DNA of 64,000 bases, from assembly GCA_910587455.1 (NCBI GenBank), contig CAJULK010000006.1, forward strand, positions 58,907-122,906, in the 5' to 3' direction. The position numbers and the translations under genes are program-made. This stretch comes from an uncultured Christensenellaceae bacterium. Its GTDB lineage: Bacteria; Bacillota; Clostridia; Christensenellales; Pumilibacteraceae. The notes under the pieces were generated by a model, which saw nothing but the letters and a program-made list of their open reading frames with translations, searched no databases and was not told the DNA's origin. Below, piece after piece: positions 26,055 to 35,093 of the stretch (position 1 is its first letter; every line of letters begins with the position of its first letter).

Positions 26055-26717
26055 ATGGCTAAGTTCTTGATTGTAGACGACGAAGAAGGAATTCGCCAGA
26101 TCATCAAAGAATACTGCGAGTTCGAGGGCTACGAAACCGAGTTTGCCGCCGACGGCACGGACGCCGTAAAGAAAGCGCGCGAGACCGACTACGATATGAT
26201 AATCATGGACGCTATGATGCCCAAGCTCGACGGATTTTCGGCAGTAAAAGAGATCCGCAAAACCAAGCAGACGCCCATTATCATGCTGTCCGCTCGCGTC
26301 GAAGAATACGATAAACTCCACGGCTTCGAAATGGGCATAGACGACTACGTCACGAAACCGTTCAGCCCCAAAGAGCTTATGGCTCGTGCCGCGGCGATCA
26401 TGCGCAGAGGCGCGATCAGCGAGGATAAAATGGTGTCGGGCGATCTGTCCATCGACTTTTCGGGGCGCGCCGTGTGCATAGCCGGCAAGCGCATACCGCT
26501 CACACCCAAGGAATGCGATCTTCTGTTCCTTTTGGCGCGGTACAACGGCAAGGCGTTTTCGCGTCAGGAACTGTTGGACAAGGTGTGGGGCTTCGACTAT
26601 TTCGGCGACGAGAGAACTGTCGATACTCATATAAAAATGCTGAGAAAATCGCTCGGCGACGAATTCCGCGACAAGATAGTGACCGTTCGCGGCATGGGAT
26701 ATAAGGTCGTTCTGTGA
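26055..26717 (+). CDS. OmpR/PhoB-family response regulator (orphan)
   Basis: A 220-residue two-domain regulator. The receiver has the acidic pair DDEEG (8-12), phosphoacceptor Asp52 in IIMDAMMP, the conserved Thr/Ser region (IMLSAR) and Lys in TKPF. The C-terminal winged helix has the usual LTPKECDLLFLLA, FSRQELLDKVWG, RTVDTHIKMLRKSL and VRGMGYKV. It binds DNA and controls transcription. The ribosome site is AAGAGG. No histidine kinase lies on either side, and a terminator follows directly, so its kinase must be elsewhere. Confidence 0.93.
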   Translation: MAKFLIVDDEEGIRQIIKEYCEFEGYETEFAADGTDAVKKARETDYDMIIMDAMMPKLDGFSAVKEIRKTKQTPIIMLSARVEEYDKLHGFEMGIDDYVTKPFSPKELMARAAAIMRRGAISEDKMVSGDLSIDFSGRAVCIAGKRIPLTPKECDLLFLLARYNGKAFSRQELLDKVWGFDYFGDERTVDTHIKMLRKSLGDEFRDKIVTVRGMGYKVVL

Positions 26718-26731
26718 TAAAAACATACATT

Positions 26732-26760
26732 AAGCCGTTTGAAAATTCAAGCGGTTTTTG
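26732..26760 (+). terminator. Terminator after the response regulator
   Basis: AAGCCGTTTGAA (26732-26743) pairs with TTCAAGCGGTTTT (from 26746; one G-U), followed by T-rich sequence. Confidence 0.85.
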
Positions 26761-26816
26761 TTTGCAGTAAACCGTGCGCGGCGGTTTATGAAATTGTACT
26801 AAATTGTGTTATTTGA

Positions 26817-26845
26817 TTGATTTTCTGCAAATAATACTGTATAAT
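26817..26845 (+). promoter_or_regulatory. Promoter of the polysaccharide operon
   Basis: TTGATT (26817-26822), 17-bp spacer, TATAAT (26840-26845). The leader is about 200 nt long. Confidence 0.7.
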
Positions 26846-27013
26846 GAGATTTGTAAGCGTATGCTCTTTCTTCGCATCTTGCTTATTTGTGCTTCGTGCT
26901 CTGCGAAACCGCGGTGCGCGCTCGTAGGATAATTCTCGGCGCGGCGCCTCGGCGGACATATGCGGAATCGGTTCGGGCCTTGCGGCGCGGATCGGCGAAG
27001 CTCACCTTAAATT

Positions 27014-27035
27014 CCGCGATATCGCGATATCGCGG
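27014..27035. promoter_or_regulatory. 22-bp perfect palindrome in the glycan-operon leader
   Basis: CCGCGATATCG followed by its exact reverse complement, ending 8 nt before the GCGGAGG ribosome site of the first gene. It could act as an operator for a dimeric repressor or as an RNA hairpin near the start. No T-run follows, so it is not a terminator. The rest of the 26718-27054 gap holds only the terminator, the promoter and a GC-rich leader without a credible gene. Confidence 0.6.
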
Positions 27036-27054
27036 TTATCGTGCGGAGGCTTAT

Positions 27055-28305
27055 ATGGCTTTTACGAAAGAGAATAAATTCAAACCTTTTAAGAATAAAG
27101 TGTGGTTGGCAACGCCGACCATGCACGGCGACGAACTTGCTTGGATGACGGACGCGTTCAATAAAAATTGGATGTCCACATTGGGCGAGAACATAAACGA
27201 GATCGAGCGGGCGATCGCCGCCGAAGTCGGATGCAAGTATGCGGTCGCGCTCGCTTCGGGAACTGCGGCGCTTCACTTGGCGGTGAAGCTCGCGGGCGTC
27301 GAGCGCGGCGACAAAGTGTTTTGCTCCGATATGACTTTTTCGGCTACCGTCAATCCCGTCGTGTACGAGGGCGGCGTGCCCGTCTTTATCGACACCGAGC
27401 GGGATACTTGGAATATGGATCCCGTTGCGCTCGAAAAAGCGTTTTGCATGTATCCCGACGTTAAGCATGCCGTAGTCGCCAATCTTTACGGCGTGCCCGG
27501 CAAGCTCGATGAACTGCGCGCGGTTGCGGACAGGCACGGCGCCGTCATAGTAGAGGACGCCGCGGAGTCTTTGGGCGCGACGTATAACGGAAAGCAAACG
27601 GGCTCGTTCGGCGATATCGGCGTTATAAGCTTCAACGGAAATAAGATAATAACGGGCTCGTCGGGCGGCATGCTTTTGACGGACAGTATAGACGAGGCCA
27701 ATAAGGCGAGAAAGATGTCCACTCAAAGCCGCGAGCGTGCGCCGTGGTATCAGCACGAAGAGCTCGGGTACAATTACAGAATGAGCAATGTAGTGGCGGG
27801 CGTGGTGCGCGGGCAGATCCCGTATTTGAAAGAGCATATCGCCGAGAAGCGCGCCGTATACGAGCGCTATAAAAAAGGCTTCGAGGGCTTGCCCGTTTCG
27901 ATGAATCCGTTCGACGCGAAAAAGTCCGTGCCCAACTATTGGCTGTCGTGCATGATAATAGACAAAAACGCTATGTGCAAGCACGTGCGCGGCGACCGCG
28001 ACGCATGTTACGTTAAGGAGAGCGGCAAGTCCTGTCCGACGGAAATACTCGAAACGCTCGCAAGTTACAATGCCGAGGGCAGACCGATATGGAAGCCCAT
28101 GCATTTGCAGCCGTTTTTCAGAAGAAATCCGTTCGTTACCGCGGAAGGAAACGGCAGGGCGCGCACCGACGCTTATATAGAGGGCGAGGGGCTCGACGTC
28201 GGCGCGGATATATTCGACAGAGGACTTTGTCTGCCGAGCGACAATAAAATGACCGAAGCCGAGCAGAACACCGTTATAGAAATAGTGCGGGCTTGTTTCG
28301 ATTGA
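27055..28305 (+). CDS. DegT/DnrJ/EryC1 sugar aminotransferase, PglE-like
   Basis: A 416-residue PLP enzyme that aminates a nucleotide-linked 4-keto sugar, giving a UDP-4-amino-sugar precursor for surface glycans. PLP Lys197 lies in SFNGNKIIT; EDAAESLGATYNGK and GSFGDIGV are the usual flanking motifs, and ALASGTAALHLAVKLAG is near residue 63. The start is the ATG after GCGGAGGC; upstream in-frame sequence lacks support. A short Cys-containing insert (CKHVRGDRDACYVKESGKSC) sits near residue 310. No 4,6-dehydratase is in the window, so the keto sugar must come from elsewhere. Confidence 0.9.
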   Translation: MAFTKENKFKPFKNKVWLATPTMHGDELAWMTDAFNKNWMSTLGENINEIERAIAAEVGCKYAVALASGTAALHLAVKLAGVERGDKVFCSDMTFSATVNPVVYEGGVPVFIDTERDTWNMDPVALEKAFCMYPDVKHAVVANLYGVPGKLDELRAVADRHGAVIVEDAAESLGATYNGKQTGSFGDIGVISFNGNKIITGSSGGMLLTDSIDEANKARKMSTQSRERAPWYQHEELGYNYRMSNVVAGVVRGQIPYLKEHIAEKRAVYERYKKGFEGLPVSMNPFDAKKSVPNYWLSCMIIDKNAMCKHVRGDRDACYVKESGKSCPTEILETLASYNAEGRPIWKPMHLQPFFRRNPFVTAEGNGRARTDAYIEGEGLDVGADIFDRGLCLPSDNKMTEAEQNTVIEIVRACFD

Positions 28306-28319
28306 AAGAATTTTTGCAC

Positions 28320-29117
28320 ATGCTCATAACGACATGGTGGGGCATAACGCTCATAAGCGTGCTGTGCGCCGCTGTTTGGATATTGCTGTCGTGGCTTTTG
28401 TACAGACCGTTTTTCAAGCGGTTTTATGATATGGTTTTGAGTTTTATTGCAATAATCGTTTTTTCGCCGTTGCTTTTGATACTGACGTTTACGGGCGCGA
28501 TCGCCATGCGCGGCAATCCGTTTTTTACGCAGAAGCGCCCCGGGCGGAGAAAAAGACTGAGCAAAAAGCGCTGCGAAGCGCTCGGCGTTCCGTACGGAAC
28601 ATTCGGCGAAGAAAAGATAATCAAACTTTTGAAATTCCGTACCATGTCCAACAAAAAAGACGCCGACGGCAATTTTCTGCCCGACGCGCAGCGGCTCAAT
28701 AAATACGGGAAGTTTTTGCGCAGCACGTCGCTCGACGAACTGCCCGAACTGTTTTGCATACTTATAGGATCGATGTCGATAGTCGGCCCGCGCCCGCTGC
28801 TCGTCAAGGATCTGGCGTTCATGACCGAAGATCAGAGAAATCGGCATAACGTACGGCAGGGGCTTACGGGGCTTGCGCAGGTCAACGGCAGGAACTGTAT
28901 CGGCTGGGACGAAAAGCTCGCTTACGACCTCTCGTATGTCGATAGGATCACGCTGTGGCGCGATCTCTGGATAATATTAAAGACGGTCGTAAAGGTGTTT
29001 GCCCGGTCAGGCGTCAACCGCGAGGGCACGGTCTCCGATATGGATTACGGCGATTGGCTGCTCGCCGAGGGCAGGATAACAAAGGAAGAATACGACTCGA
29101 TTTTGGCGGAACTGTAA
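28320..29117 (+). CDS. Initiating bacterial sugar transferase (PglC/WbaP-like)
   Basis: A 265-residue phosphoglycosyl transferase that loads the first sugar phosphate onto undecaprenyl phosphate. One or two N-terminal membrane helices precede the catalytic core. The core shows FKRFYDMVLSF, the FTQKRPGR active-site region, LLKFRTM, RLNKYGKFLRSTSLDELPE (the DE pair), IVGPRPLL and GLTGLAQVNGRN. About 30 residues between the RPGR and KFRTM motifs exceed the smallest PglC. The start is uncertain: TTG at 28293 or 28302 would overlap the aminotransferase; ATG 28320 is preferred. Confidence 0.9.
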   Translation: MLITTWWGITLISVLCAAVWILLSWLLYRPFFKRFYDMVLSFIAIIVFSPLLLILTFTGAIAMRGNPFFTQKRPGRRKRLSKKRCEALGVPYGTFGEEKIIKLLKFRTMSNKKDADGNFLPDAQRLNKYGKFLRSTSLDELPELFCILIGSMSIVGPRPLLVKDLAFMTEDQRNRHNVRQGLTGLAQVNGRNCIGWDEKLAYDLSYVDRITLWRDLWIILKTVVKVFARSGVNREGTVSDMDYGDWLLAEGRITKEEYDSILAEL

Positions 29118-29932
29118 TGCAAAATTTTTCGGTCTTGATGTCGATTTATAAGAATACGAAACTTTCCGAACTGCGCGAAAGTCTCGAAAGCATATTCGCG
29201 CAGTCGGTCAGATCCGACAACGTGGTGATCGTGTTTGACGGCGCCGTGCCGGCGGAAGTAGAGAGCTATCTCGACGGGCTTGCCGAAGAGCGCCCCGAAC
29301 TCGATCTCGTAAAGTGCGAACAAAACCGCGGGCTCGGCCCCGCTTTGGCTACGGGCATGGAGCGTTGCAAAAACGAGCTTGTGGCGCGAATGGATTCGGA
29401 CGATGTATGCGCGGACGGTCGGTTCGAAGCGCAGCTCGCGGCGTTCGAAGAGCATCCCGAGTGTTCGGTAATAGGCGGCAATATGTCCGAATTTACAGAT
29501 TCGCCCGACAACGTCTGCGCCGTGCGCAATGTTCCCGAAACACACGGGGAAATATGCGAGTTTATGAAAAAGCGCTGCCCGTTCAATCATATTACGGTCA
29601 TGCTGAAAAAAAGCGACGTGCTGAAAGCCGGCGGATACGAAGCGTGGTATTGCAACGAGGACTATTATCTTTGGGTGCGAATGTATTTGAGCGGCTGCAA
29701 GTTTTACAACGTGCAAAAGATATTCGCATGCGCGCGGGTGGACAGCATGGTCGAACGCCGCGGCGGAAAGAAGTATTACGAATCGGAGCGCGATCTGTTT
29801 AAGTTCATGTACGAAAACAATGTCATAACGCGCAAGGAATACAAAAAGGCGAAAAGAGTTAGATTCATTGCGTACAGACTGCTGCCCAACCGTATCAGAA
29901 GATGGGCGTTTAAGAAATTCGTGAGGAATTGA
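29117..29932 (+). CDS. Family 2 glycosyltransferase
   Basis: A 271-residue GT-A enzyme. It starts NFSVLMSIYKNTKLSELRES; the nucleotide-sugar motif is ARMDSDDVC (DSDD), with FNHITVMLKKSDV and the acceptor-side YCNEDYYLWVRM (ED pair) downstream. It resembles the WcaA-type GTs that extend lipid-linked repeat units (Gal/GalNAc group). No membrane helix. Its ATG shares one base with the stop of the sugar transferase, so translation is tightly coupled. The sugar and linkage are not predictable. Confidence 0.9.
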   Translation: MQNFSVLMSIYKNTKLSELRESLESIFAQSVRSDNVVIVFDGAVPAEVESYLDGLAEERPELDLVKCEQNRGLGPALATGMERCKNELVARMDSDDVCADGRFEAQLAAFEEHPECSVIGGNMSEFTDSPDNVCAVRNVPETHGEICEFMKKRCPFNHITVMLKKSDVLKAGGYEAWYCNEDYYLWVRMYLSGCKFYNVQKIFACARVDSMVERRGGKKYYESERDLFKFMYENNVITRKEYKKAKRVRFIAYRLLPNRIRRWAFKKFVRN

Positions 29933-29933
29933 A

Positions 29934-31118
29934 TTGCAGTACACTCTGAAAAAAGTCCTCAACTTTATCAAATTTTCGGATATATGTCATTTGTTTCTTG
30001 CGTTGTTCGTCTTGCCGTGGGCTTTGATTGCAAAGATATTCATTCGCGATTTCTGGCTGATATGCGAGGAAAAGAACGAGGCGCGCGATAACGGTTATTG
30101 GTTTTTCAAGTGGGTGCGCGAGAACCGTCCCAAACAAAAGACGGCGTATGCTATAAACAAAAAGTCAAATGATTTTGCAAAGGTCAAGGGTTTGGGACGT
30201 ATAATCAAATACGGCTCGTTGAGCCATTGGTTTTGGTATATCGTCGCAGATAAGAATATCAGCTCGCAAAAAGGCGGAAAGCCGAATGCCGCCGTGTGCT
30301 ATTTGTTCGAAGTGGTTTTCAAGATGAGAAAGAACAACCGCATATTTTTACAGCACGGAGTTACCGTAAATAAAGGCGAATGGCTGTTTTATAAAAATAC
30401 GCGCTTTAAGTTGTTTATAACCGCCGCCGCCCCAGAGCATGAGTTTGTATCCGAGAATTTCGGGTATCCGGAAGATAGCGTTAAGCTGTGCGGGTTTGCG
30501 AGATTCGACAAACTGCACGATATAGAAGTCGATAAAGATCTGATACTCGTTATGCCGTCGTGGCGGAACTGGTTGGGCAGAGAAGCTCACGATAATAAAA
30601 ATAACGATTTTGCCGCGTCGGAGTATGCGATCAAGTGGAACGAATTTCTCAACAGTCCGAAATTGGCGGCTATCCTTAAAAACAACAACAAAAGATTATT
30701 GTTTTTCCCGCACAGGAATATGCAAAAGTTCATTTCGTATTTTTCGACCGATTCGGAGAATATAGAGATAGCAGGAAGCGAGAAGTATGACATACAGGAT
30801 ATATTGAAAAAAGCGGCTTTGATGATCACGGACTATTCGAGCGTGTTTTTCGATTTTGCGTACATGCGCAAGCCCGTTATTTTTTATCAGTTCGACGAGA
30901 AAGCGTTCAGAGAAAAGCAATACGAAGAGGGCTTTTTCGACTATCATAATTCGGTTCTCGGCAAATGGGCGGATGATTCGGATTCGGTAATTTCGTTTAT
31001 GGAGTCAGCTTTGACCGAAGATTGCGCGGGACTGTCGCAAGATGATATAAAAACGTTTTTTCCGCTGTGGGATTCCGATAATTGTTTGAGGATATACGAC
31101 TGTATCAAGTCTTTGTGA
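29934..31118 (+). CDS. CDP-glycerol glycerophosphotransferase family protein (TagF/TagB-like)
   Basis: A 394-residue glycerophosphotransferase-fold enzyme that moves glycerol phosphate (or a related alditol phosphate) from a CDP donor to a glycan or polyol chain. Seen are FLQHGVTVNK, FITAAAPEHEFV, LILVMPSWRNWLG, FFPHRNM and the donor-site ALMITDYSSVFFDFAYMRKPVIFY. It starts at TTG 29934, 7 nt after GTGAGG, two bases after the previous stop; no ATG fits. A CDP-glycerol synthase, TagD, is encoded downstream in the same operon. AT content starts to rise within this gene. Confidence 0.87.
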   Translation: MQYTLKKVLNFIKFSDICHLFLALFVLPWALIAKIFIRDFWLICEEKNEARDNGYWFFKWVRENRPKQKTAYAINKKSNDFAKVKGLGRIIKYGSLSHWFWYIVADKNISSQKGGKPNAAVCYLFEVVFKMRKNNRIFLQHGVTVNKGEWLFYKNTRFKLFITAAAPEHEFVSENFGYPEDSVKLCGFARFDKLHDIEVDKDLILVMPSWRNWLGREAHDNKNNDFAASEYAIKWNEFLNSPKLAAILKNNNKRLLFFPHRNMQKFISYFSTDSENIEIAGSEKYDIQDILKKAALMITDYSSVFFDFAYMRKPVIFYQFDEKAFREKQYEEGFFDYHNSVLGKWADDSDSVISFMESALTEDCAGLSQDDIKTFFPLWDSDNCLRIYDCIKSL

Positions 31119-31119
31119 A

Positions 31120-32430
31120 ATGTTAAGCGCACAAATAGAAAACCGAAAAAGTTTGATTAAAAAAAGATCGGAATATAACGCCGAAAGTTTTTGCTTCGGC
31201 TTAATGATATTTTCGTTTACTTTTCAATTTGTCACTATTATATATCAGCTGTTCGGTGGACTGTCCGTTATATTTACTGCGGCGGAAATCGTACTGTGGG
31301 GAATAGGGTGGCTTTGGATATCGATAGAAAAGAAAAAATTCGAAAAGCATATCGGAATCATATTGCCGTGCATTTTGCTTTTCGGGATGTTGTGCTTGAA
31401 AATATTGATAGCAAACGGGTTGGACGATAGTTATTACAGTCCCACAAAATCACTGTATCAGATTTTTTCATTGCTATATACGCTCATGTTGGGCTGTTGC
31501 GTTATGCAGTTATCCGACAAATATAAATATTTGTTGCTTAAATATATTTATATAATGTTTATACTCACAGTGTTGCCTTCGTATATCTATGTATTGGATT
31601 TTCCCGATGCGATTCGCAATCAGGTGAGTAAGTACGGAATAATAGATTTCCAGTACATTTATTCCGTTATTCCTTTCATAGGCTTGACGATATCCGCATT
31701 GCGCCGCGGCAATATAAGGCGCGGTATGCGCGCCCTTATGTCAATAATGGTGATCGTCAATTCGGGAATAATTCTTTTGTCTAATTTTGCGACGGCAATG
31801 ATAATTCTCTTATTTACAATTTTAATTGCACTTATAAGTCCCAAACGTATAAGCATAAGACGAATTATAATTGTAGCACTGCTCGTCATTCTGTTTATTT
31901 TTTTATTGCGCGAGCAAATTGCCGCGTTGCTTTTCAAACTTGCGGATATTTCTTTTTTCGGAACGGTTATGAAACACCGCTTGCAAGATATTGCGCGTTT
32001 TTTGCAAGGGGTCAGCGTGGGTTATTCGTTTACGGCGAGAATAAAATTGATGTCTTATTCGTTTGAGTCTTTTTTGAAAAGTCCTATATTCGGCGCGTCG
32101 TTCGGCGGTACCGGTTTCGGTACGTTCGGATTTCACGAAACATGGGTGACCGTTTTGGCATATTCGGGTATTTTGGGTTTTGTTGCAATTGTGCTTTCCA
32201 TTGCGCTGTTTTTGCGTTATGTCAAGAAAAATTCTCGAAGCCTGTATTTTCATAAATTATTTTTATTGATGTTACTTGTATATTTGCTTTTGTCCGTTCT
32301 TAATCCCATGATGACAAAGTCTCCGTTGATGATGTGTTGGACGATTATGCCGATGTTAGGTATATTTTTCAAAAGTAAGGGTGGCAAGCGCGCGAGTCTT
32401 AAATCTGTGAGAAAGGTCAAATATGAGTAG
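31120..32430 (+). CDS. O-antigen ligase/polymerase-like membrane protein (Wzy-type)
   Basis: A 436-residue protein with about eleven hydrophobic helices and a large outer loop (residues 255-345) that carries FTARIKLMSYSFESF and GTGFGTFGFHETWVTVLAYSG. This is the pattern of Wzy polymerases and WaaL/O-antigen ligases, which join lipid-linked units outside the membrane. Sequence conservation in this family is poor, so topology and context carry the call. It is clearly AT-rich compared with genes outside the locus and overlaps the next GT2 gene by 8 nt. Confidence 0.78.
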   Translation: MLSAQIENRKSLIKKRSEYNAESFCFGLMIFSFTFQFVTIIYQLFGGLSVIFTAAEIVLWGIGWLWISIEKKKFEKHIGIILPCILLFGMLCLKILIANGLDDSYYSPTKSLYQIFSLLYTLMLGCCVMQLSDKYKYLLLKYIYIMFILTVLPSYIYVLDFPDAIRNQVSKYGIIDFQYIYSVIPFIGLTISALRRGNIRRGMRALMSIMVIVNSGIILLSNFATAMIILLFTILIALISPKRISIRRIIIVALLVILFIFLLREQIAALLFKLADISFFGTVMKHRLQDIARFLQGVSVGYSFTARIKLMSYSFESFLKSPIFGASFGGTGFGTFGFHETWVTVLAYSGILGFVAIVLSIALFLRYVKKNSRSLYFHKLFLLMLLVYLLLSVLNPMMTKSPLMMCWTIMPMLGIFFKSKGGKRASLKSVRKVKYE

Positions 32431-33439
32431 ATCCGATAGTTTGGTAAGCATTATAGTGCCGGTTTATAATATACGAGAATATGTTCGTCAATGTATAGAA
32501 AGCATATTATCTCAAACGTATGGGAATTTCGAGTTGCTTATTGTTGATGACGGTTCGAATGATGGGTGTGCGGAAATATGCGATGAATATGCCGTTGATA
32601 AAAGGGTCGTCATTTTGCATCAAGAAAACCGCGGTTTAGTGGGGGCGTGGAAAAGCGGCGTGGAGAAAGCCGTGGGCAATTATATATGCTTTATAGACGG
32701 CGACGACTTTGTCGCTTCCGATTATGTGGAATCGCTGATATCTGCGATAGACGGCGTGGATATGGTATGTATGAATTGTACTAAATTTATGTCTGAAACA
32801 AGTATCAAATATAAAATCAACGAACTTGAAGCCGGTACTTACGAAGTCGACGAGTTCTTGTTATCGCATGCGATAAATAATTCGCTTCACCGCGGAAACA
32901 AATTAATAGGCAATGCCCGTTGGTCTAAATTGATAAAGTCTGAAATAGTTAAAGAATATGCTGATTATTGCTCCGAAGACGTTACGTTCGGAGAAGATCA
33001 ACAGTTGACTGTCGGGATGATTCTCGGTTGTAAAAGGATAAGAATAATTGATGAATATAAGTATTTTTATAGGAGTAATCCTACGTCTATTATGAATACT
33101 TATAAAATGGATTTATGGCAAAGGTCTAAATTGTTGATTAAAACTATAAGGTCTATCCCCGAGATCGAGAAGATAAAAAATTCGGATAGTCAGCTTAGGA
33201 CACAGTTGTTCGATTATTTATGTGAGTGTCTTAAAAACGAACAATTTTACGGTAACGGAATCGGTAAAGAATATTTCAATAGTTTGTATGACGACGCCCT
33301 ATCTTCGGGAATATTGGTTACATCGAAATCCGATTCGGGCAGTAAGTTTAATCGCTTGATATACAAATTGTTCAGGCGTAAGCACAGATATTTTATAATA
33401 CTATTGCTCAAATATTATAAGTTCAGAAAATCTTTATAG
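32423..33439 (+). CDS. Family 2 glycosyltransferase (WcaA/SpsA-like)
   Basis: A 338-residue GT-A enzyme starting SLVSIIVPVYNIREYVRQCI, with the ILSQTYGNFELLIVDDGSNDG motif, the metal-binding FIDGDDFV (DGDD) and a catalytic-region TFGEDQQLT. It has a basic C-terminal helix (RRKHRYFIILLLKYYKFRK) that may rest on the membrane. Such GTs add a hexose or GlcNAc to the lipid-linked repeat. Codons are AT-rich like those of its neighbours. It overlaps the polymerase gene by 8 nt. Confidence 0.9.
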   Translation: MSRSDSLVSIIVPVYNIREYVRQCIESILSQTYGNFELLIVDDGSNDGCAEICDEYAVDKRVVILHQENRGLVGAWKSGVEKAVGNYICFIDGDDFVASDYVESLISAIDGVDMVCMNCTKFMSETSIKYKINELEAGTYEVDEFLLSHAINNSLHRGNKLIGNARWSKLIKSEIVKEYADYCSEDVTFGEDQQLTVGMILGCKRIRIIDEYKYFYRSNPTSIMNTYKMDLWQRSKLLIKTIRSIPEIEKIKNSDSQLRTQLFDYLCECLKNEQFYGNGIGKEYFNSLYDDALSSGILVTSKSDSGSKFNRLIYKLFRRKHRYFIILLLKYYKFRKSL

Positions 33440-33451
33440 TATGGTGAAAAG

Positions 33452-33571
33452 ATGCGTGGATTAAAATCGTTTTTAAGGACCGATAGACTTACAAAATATC
33501 TATTTGCTAAGACGGGTTCAATGTCAATTCATATGCAATCGAATATTTCGGAGCGAAATGACAGGCAATAA
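33452..33571 (+). CDS. Possible 39-codon small ORF between GT2 and flippase
   Basis: ATG at 33452 opens a 39-codon frame (starts MRGLKSFLRTDRLTKYLF) that overlaps the flippase start by 14 nt. The weak GGTGAAAA precedes it. The basic N-terminus looks like the beginning of a larger glycan enzyme, so this may be a remnant of a lost gene or chance; I favour a remnant with low confidence. Confidence 0.25.
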   Translation: MRGLKSFLRTDRLTKYLFAKTGSMSIHMQSNISERNDRQ

Positions 33572-35093
33572 AAAACTAACTTTAATGAATATTCTGTCGG
33601 CTTTACTGTTGCAGTTGTGTACGATTGCGAGCGGTTTCGTTATTCCGAAAATTATCTTGTCTTATTTCGGGTCGGAAGTCAACGGATTGATTTCTTCCGT
33701 TAATCAGTTTTTGAATTACGTTCAGTTGTTGGAAGGCGGTTTGAGCGGTGTGGTCATGGCTGCCCTGTATAAAGCGCTTGCCGAAAAGAACTATGAAAAA
33801 GTCAGTGCCATAATCAAAGCCGTCAAATCGTTTTTTAAGAAAATCGCTTTGATATATATAGTGTACGCATTGGTAATGGCGTTTGTTTATCCGCTGATCG
33901 TGCATAACGATTTCGATTATTGGTACGTCGTCACGCTCATAGTGATCATATCCGTAAACTTATTCATACAGTATCTGTTTTCGCTTACTTACAGACTGTT
34001 ATTGACTTCGGATCGGCGCGGATATATAGTTTCGTTTACGCAGACGGCGTTTATTATATTGAATCTCGTGTTCGTGATCGTTTCGGTAAAACTGTATCCG
34101 AACATACACATAATGAAACTGATAAGCGCAGTGGCTTTTTTGATACAGCCGTTGGTTTTCGGGATTTATGTTAAGAAGCATTATAAGATCGATAAAAAAG
34201 CGGCAGCGGATAAAACTGCATTAAAAGAAAGATGGGCGGGTTTCGGACAGAATTTGGCGTATTTCGTTCATTCTAATACGGACGTCGCTTTACTGACGCT
34301 GTGCGTGGGGCTGAGCGTTGTGTCCGTGTATTCGGTGCATTTGATGATCATAAGCGCCGTTCAGTCGATCATTATCGCCGTATCGGGCGCGGTTAAGCCG
34401 ATATTCGGAAATATTCTCGTAATAAAAGATAACGAGTACGTAAACAGAGTTTTCGATTATTACGAAATAGGAATAAATGTGTTGACTACGGTTTTGTTTA
34501 CATGCTGCGCCGTGCTGATCGTGCCGTTTATCAAGCTGTACACCGCCGACATAAGCGACGCCGATTATATCCAGCCCGTGTTTGCCGTTTTGCTGTGCGT
34601 TGCGGAAGCGATATATTGTTATCGCGATCCTTACGTCGCCGTTGCTTATGCTGTAGGACATTTCAGACAAACCGCAAAATATGCTTATATCGAAGCGGGA
34701 TTAAATATCGCTATATCGTTGACTCTTGTGTTTTTTATAGGATTGATAGGCGTTGCGATAGGGACGATAGTATCTATGTTGTTCAGAATGATAATGCATG
34801 TGATCTATATTAAAAAAAATGTTCTGAACAGATCCGTTCTTAAATGGGTCAAGAATTTCTTTTCTTCTTTCGGCGCCGGAGCAATAGGTGTGGTTATAGC
34901 GCAGTTTTGTATAAGTTATAACGTCAATACGTATTCGGATTGGATAGTTTATGCGCTTATTACAAGCGGAATAGCTATCGCAGTTACGGGTTTGATAACA
35001 TACGCGTTCAATTTCAAGTCGATCAACCGTTTTGTCAAATCGTATTTGACACACAAAAAGAAAAAGAAGGTCTCGTCGGATGAAACAGAGTGA
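33558..35093 (+). CDS. Polysaccharide flippase (Wzx, MOP superfamily)
   Basis: A 511-residue membrane protein with about 14 hydrophobic helices. It starts MTGNKKLTLMNILSALLLQL and has GFVIPKIILSYFGSEVNGLISSV and FLNYVQLLEGGLSGVVMAALY, the usual N-lobe of polysaccharide_synt (RfbX/Wzx-like) proteins. It would flip the undecaprenyl-linked repeat to the outer leaflet for the Wzy-like polymerase. The start is the ATG after CGGAGC; an upstream TTG frame lacks support. It overlaps licD by 14 nt. Confidence 0.88.
   Translation: MTGNKKLTLMNILSALLLQLCTIASGFVIPKIILSYFGSEVNGLISSVNQFLNYVQLLEGGLSGVVMAALYKALAEKNYEKVSAIIKAVKSFFKKIALIYIVYALVMAFVYPLIVHNDFDYWYVVTLIVIISVNLFIQYLFSLTYRLLLTSDRRGYIVSFTQTAFIILNLVFVIVSVKLYPNIHIMKLISAVAFLIQPLVFGIYVKKHYKIDKKAAADKTALKERWAGFGQNLAYFVHSNTDVALLTLCVGLSVVSVYSVHLMIISAVQSIIIAVSGAVKPIFGNILVIKDNEYVNRVFDYYEIGINVLTTVLFTCCAVLIVPFIKLYTADISDADYIQPVFAVLLCVAEAIYCYRDPYVAVAYAVGHFRQTAKYAYIEAGLNIAISLTLVFFIGLIGVAIGTIVSMLFRMIMHVIYIKKNVLNRSVLKWVKNFFSSFGAGAIGVVIAQFCISYNVNTYSDWIVYALITSGIAIAVTGLITYAFNFKSINRFVKSYLTHKKKKKVSSDETE

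Noticed and set aside
26846..27054. N-terminal extension of the aminotransferase (frame from 26887)
   Set aside because: Its residues are Arg/Ala-rich without family similarity, and it reads through the 22-bp palindrome and the ribosome site.
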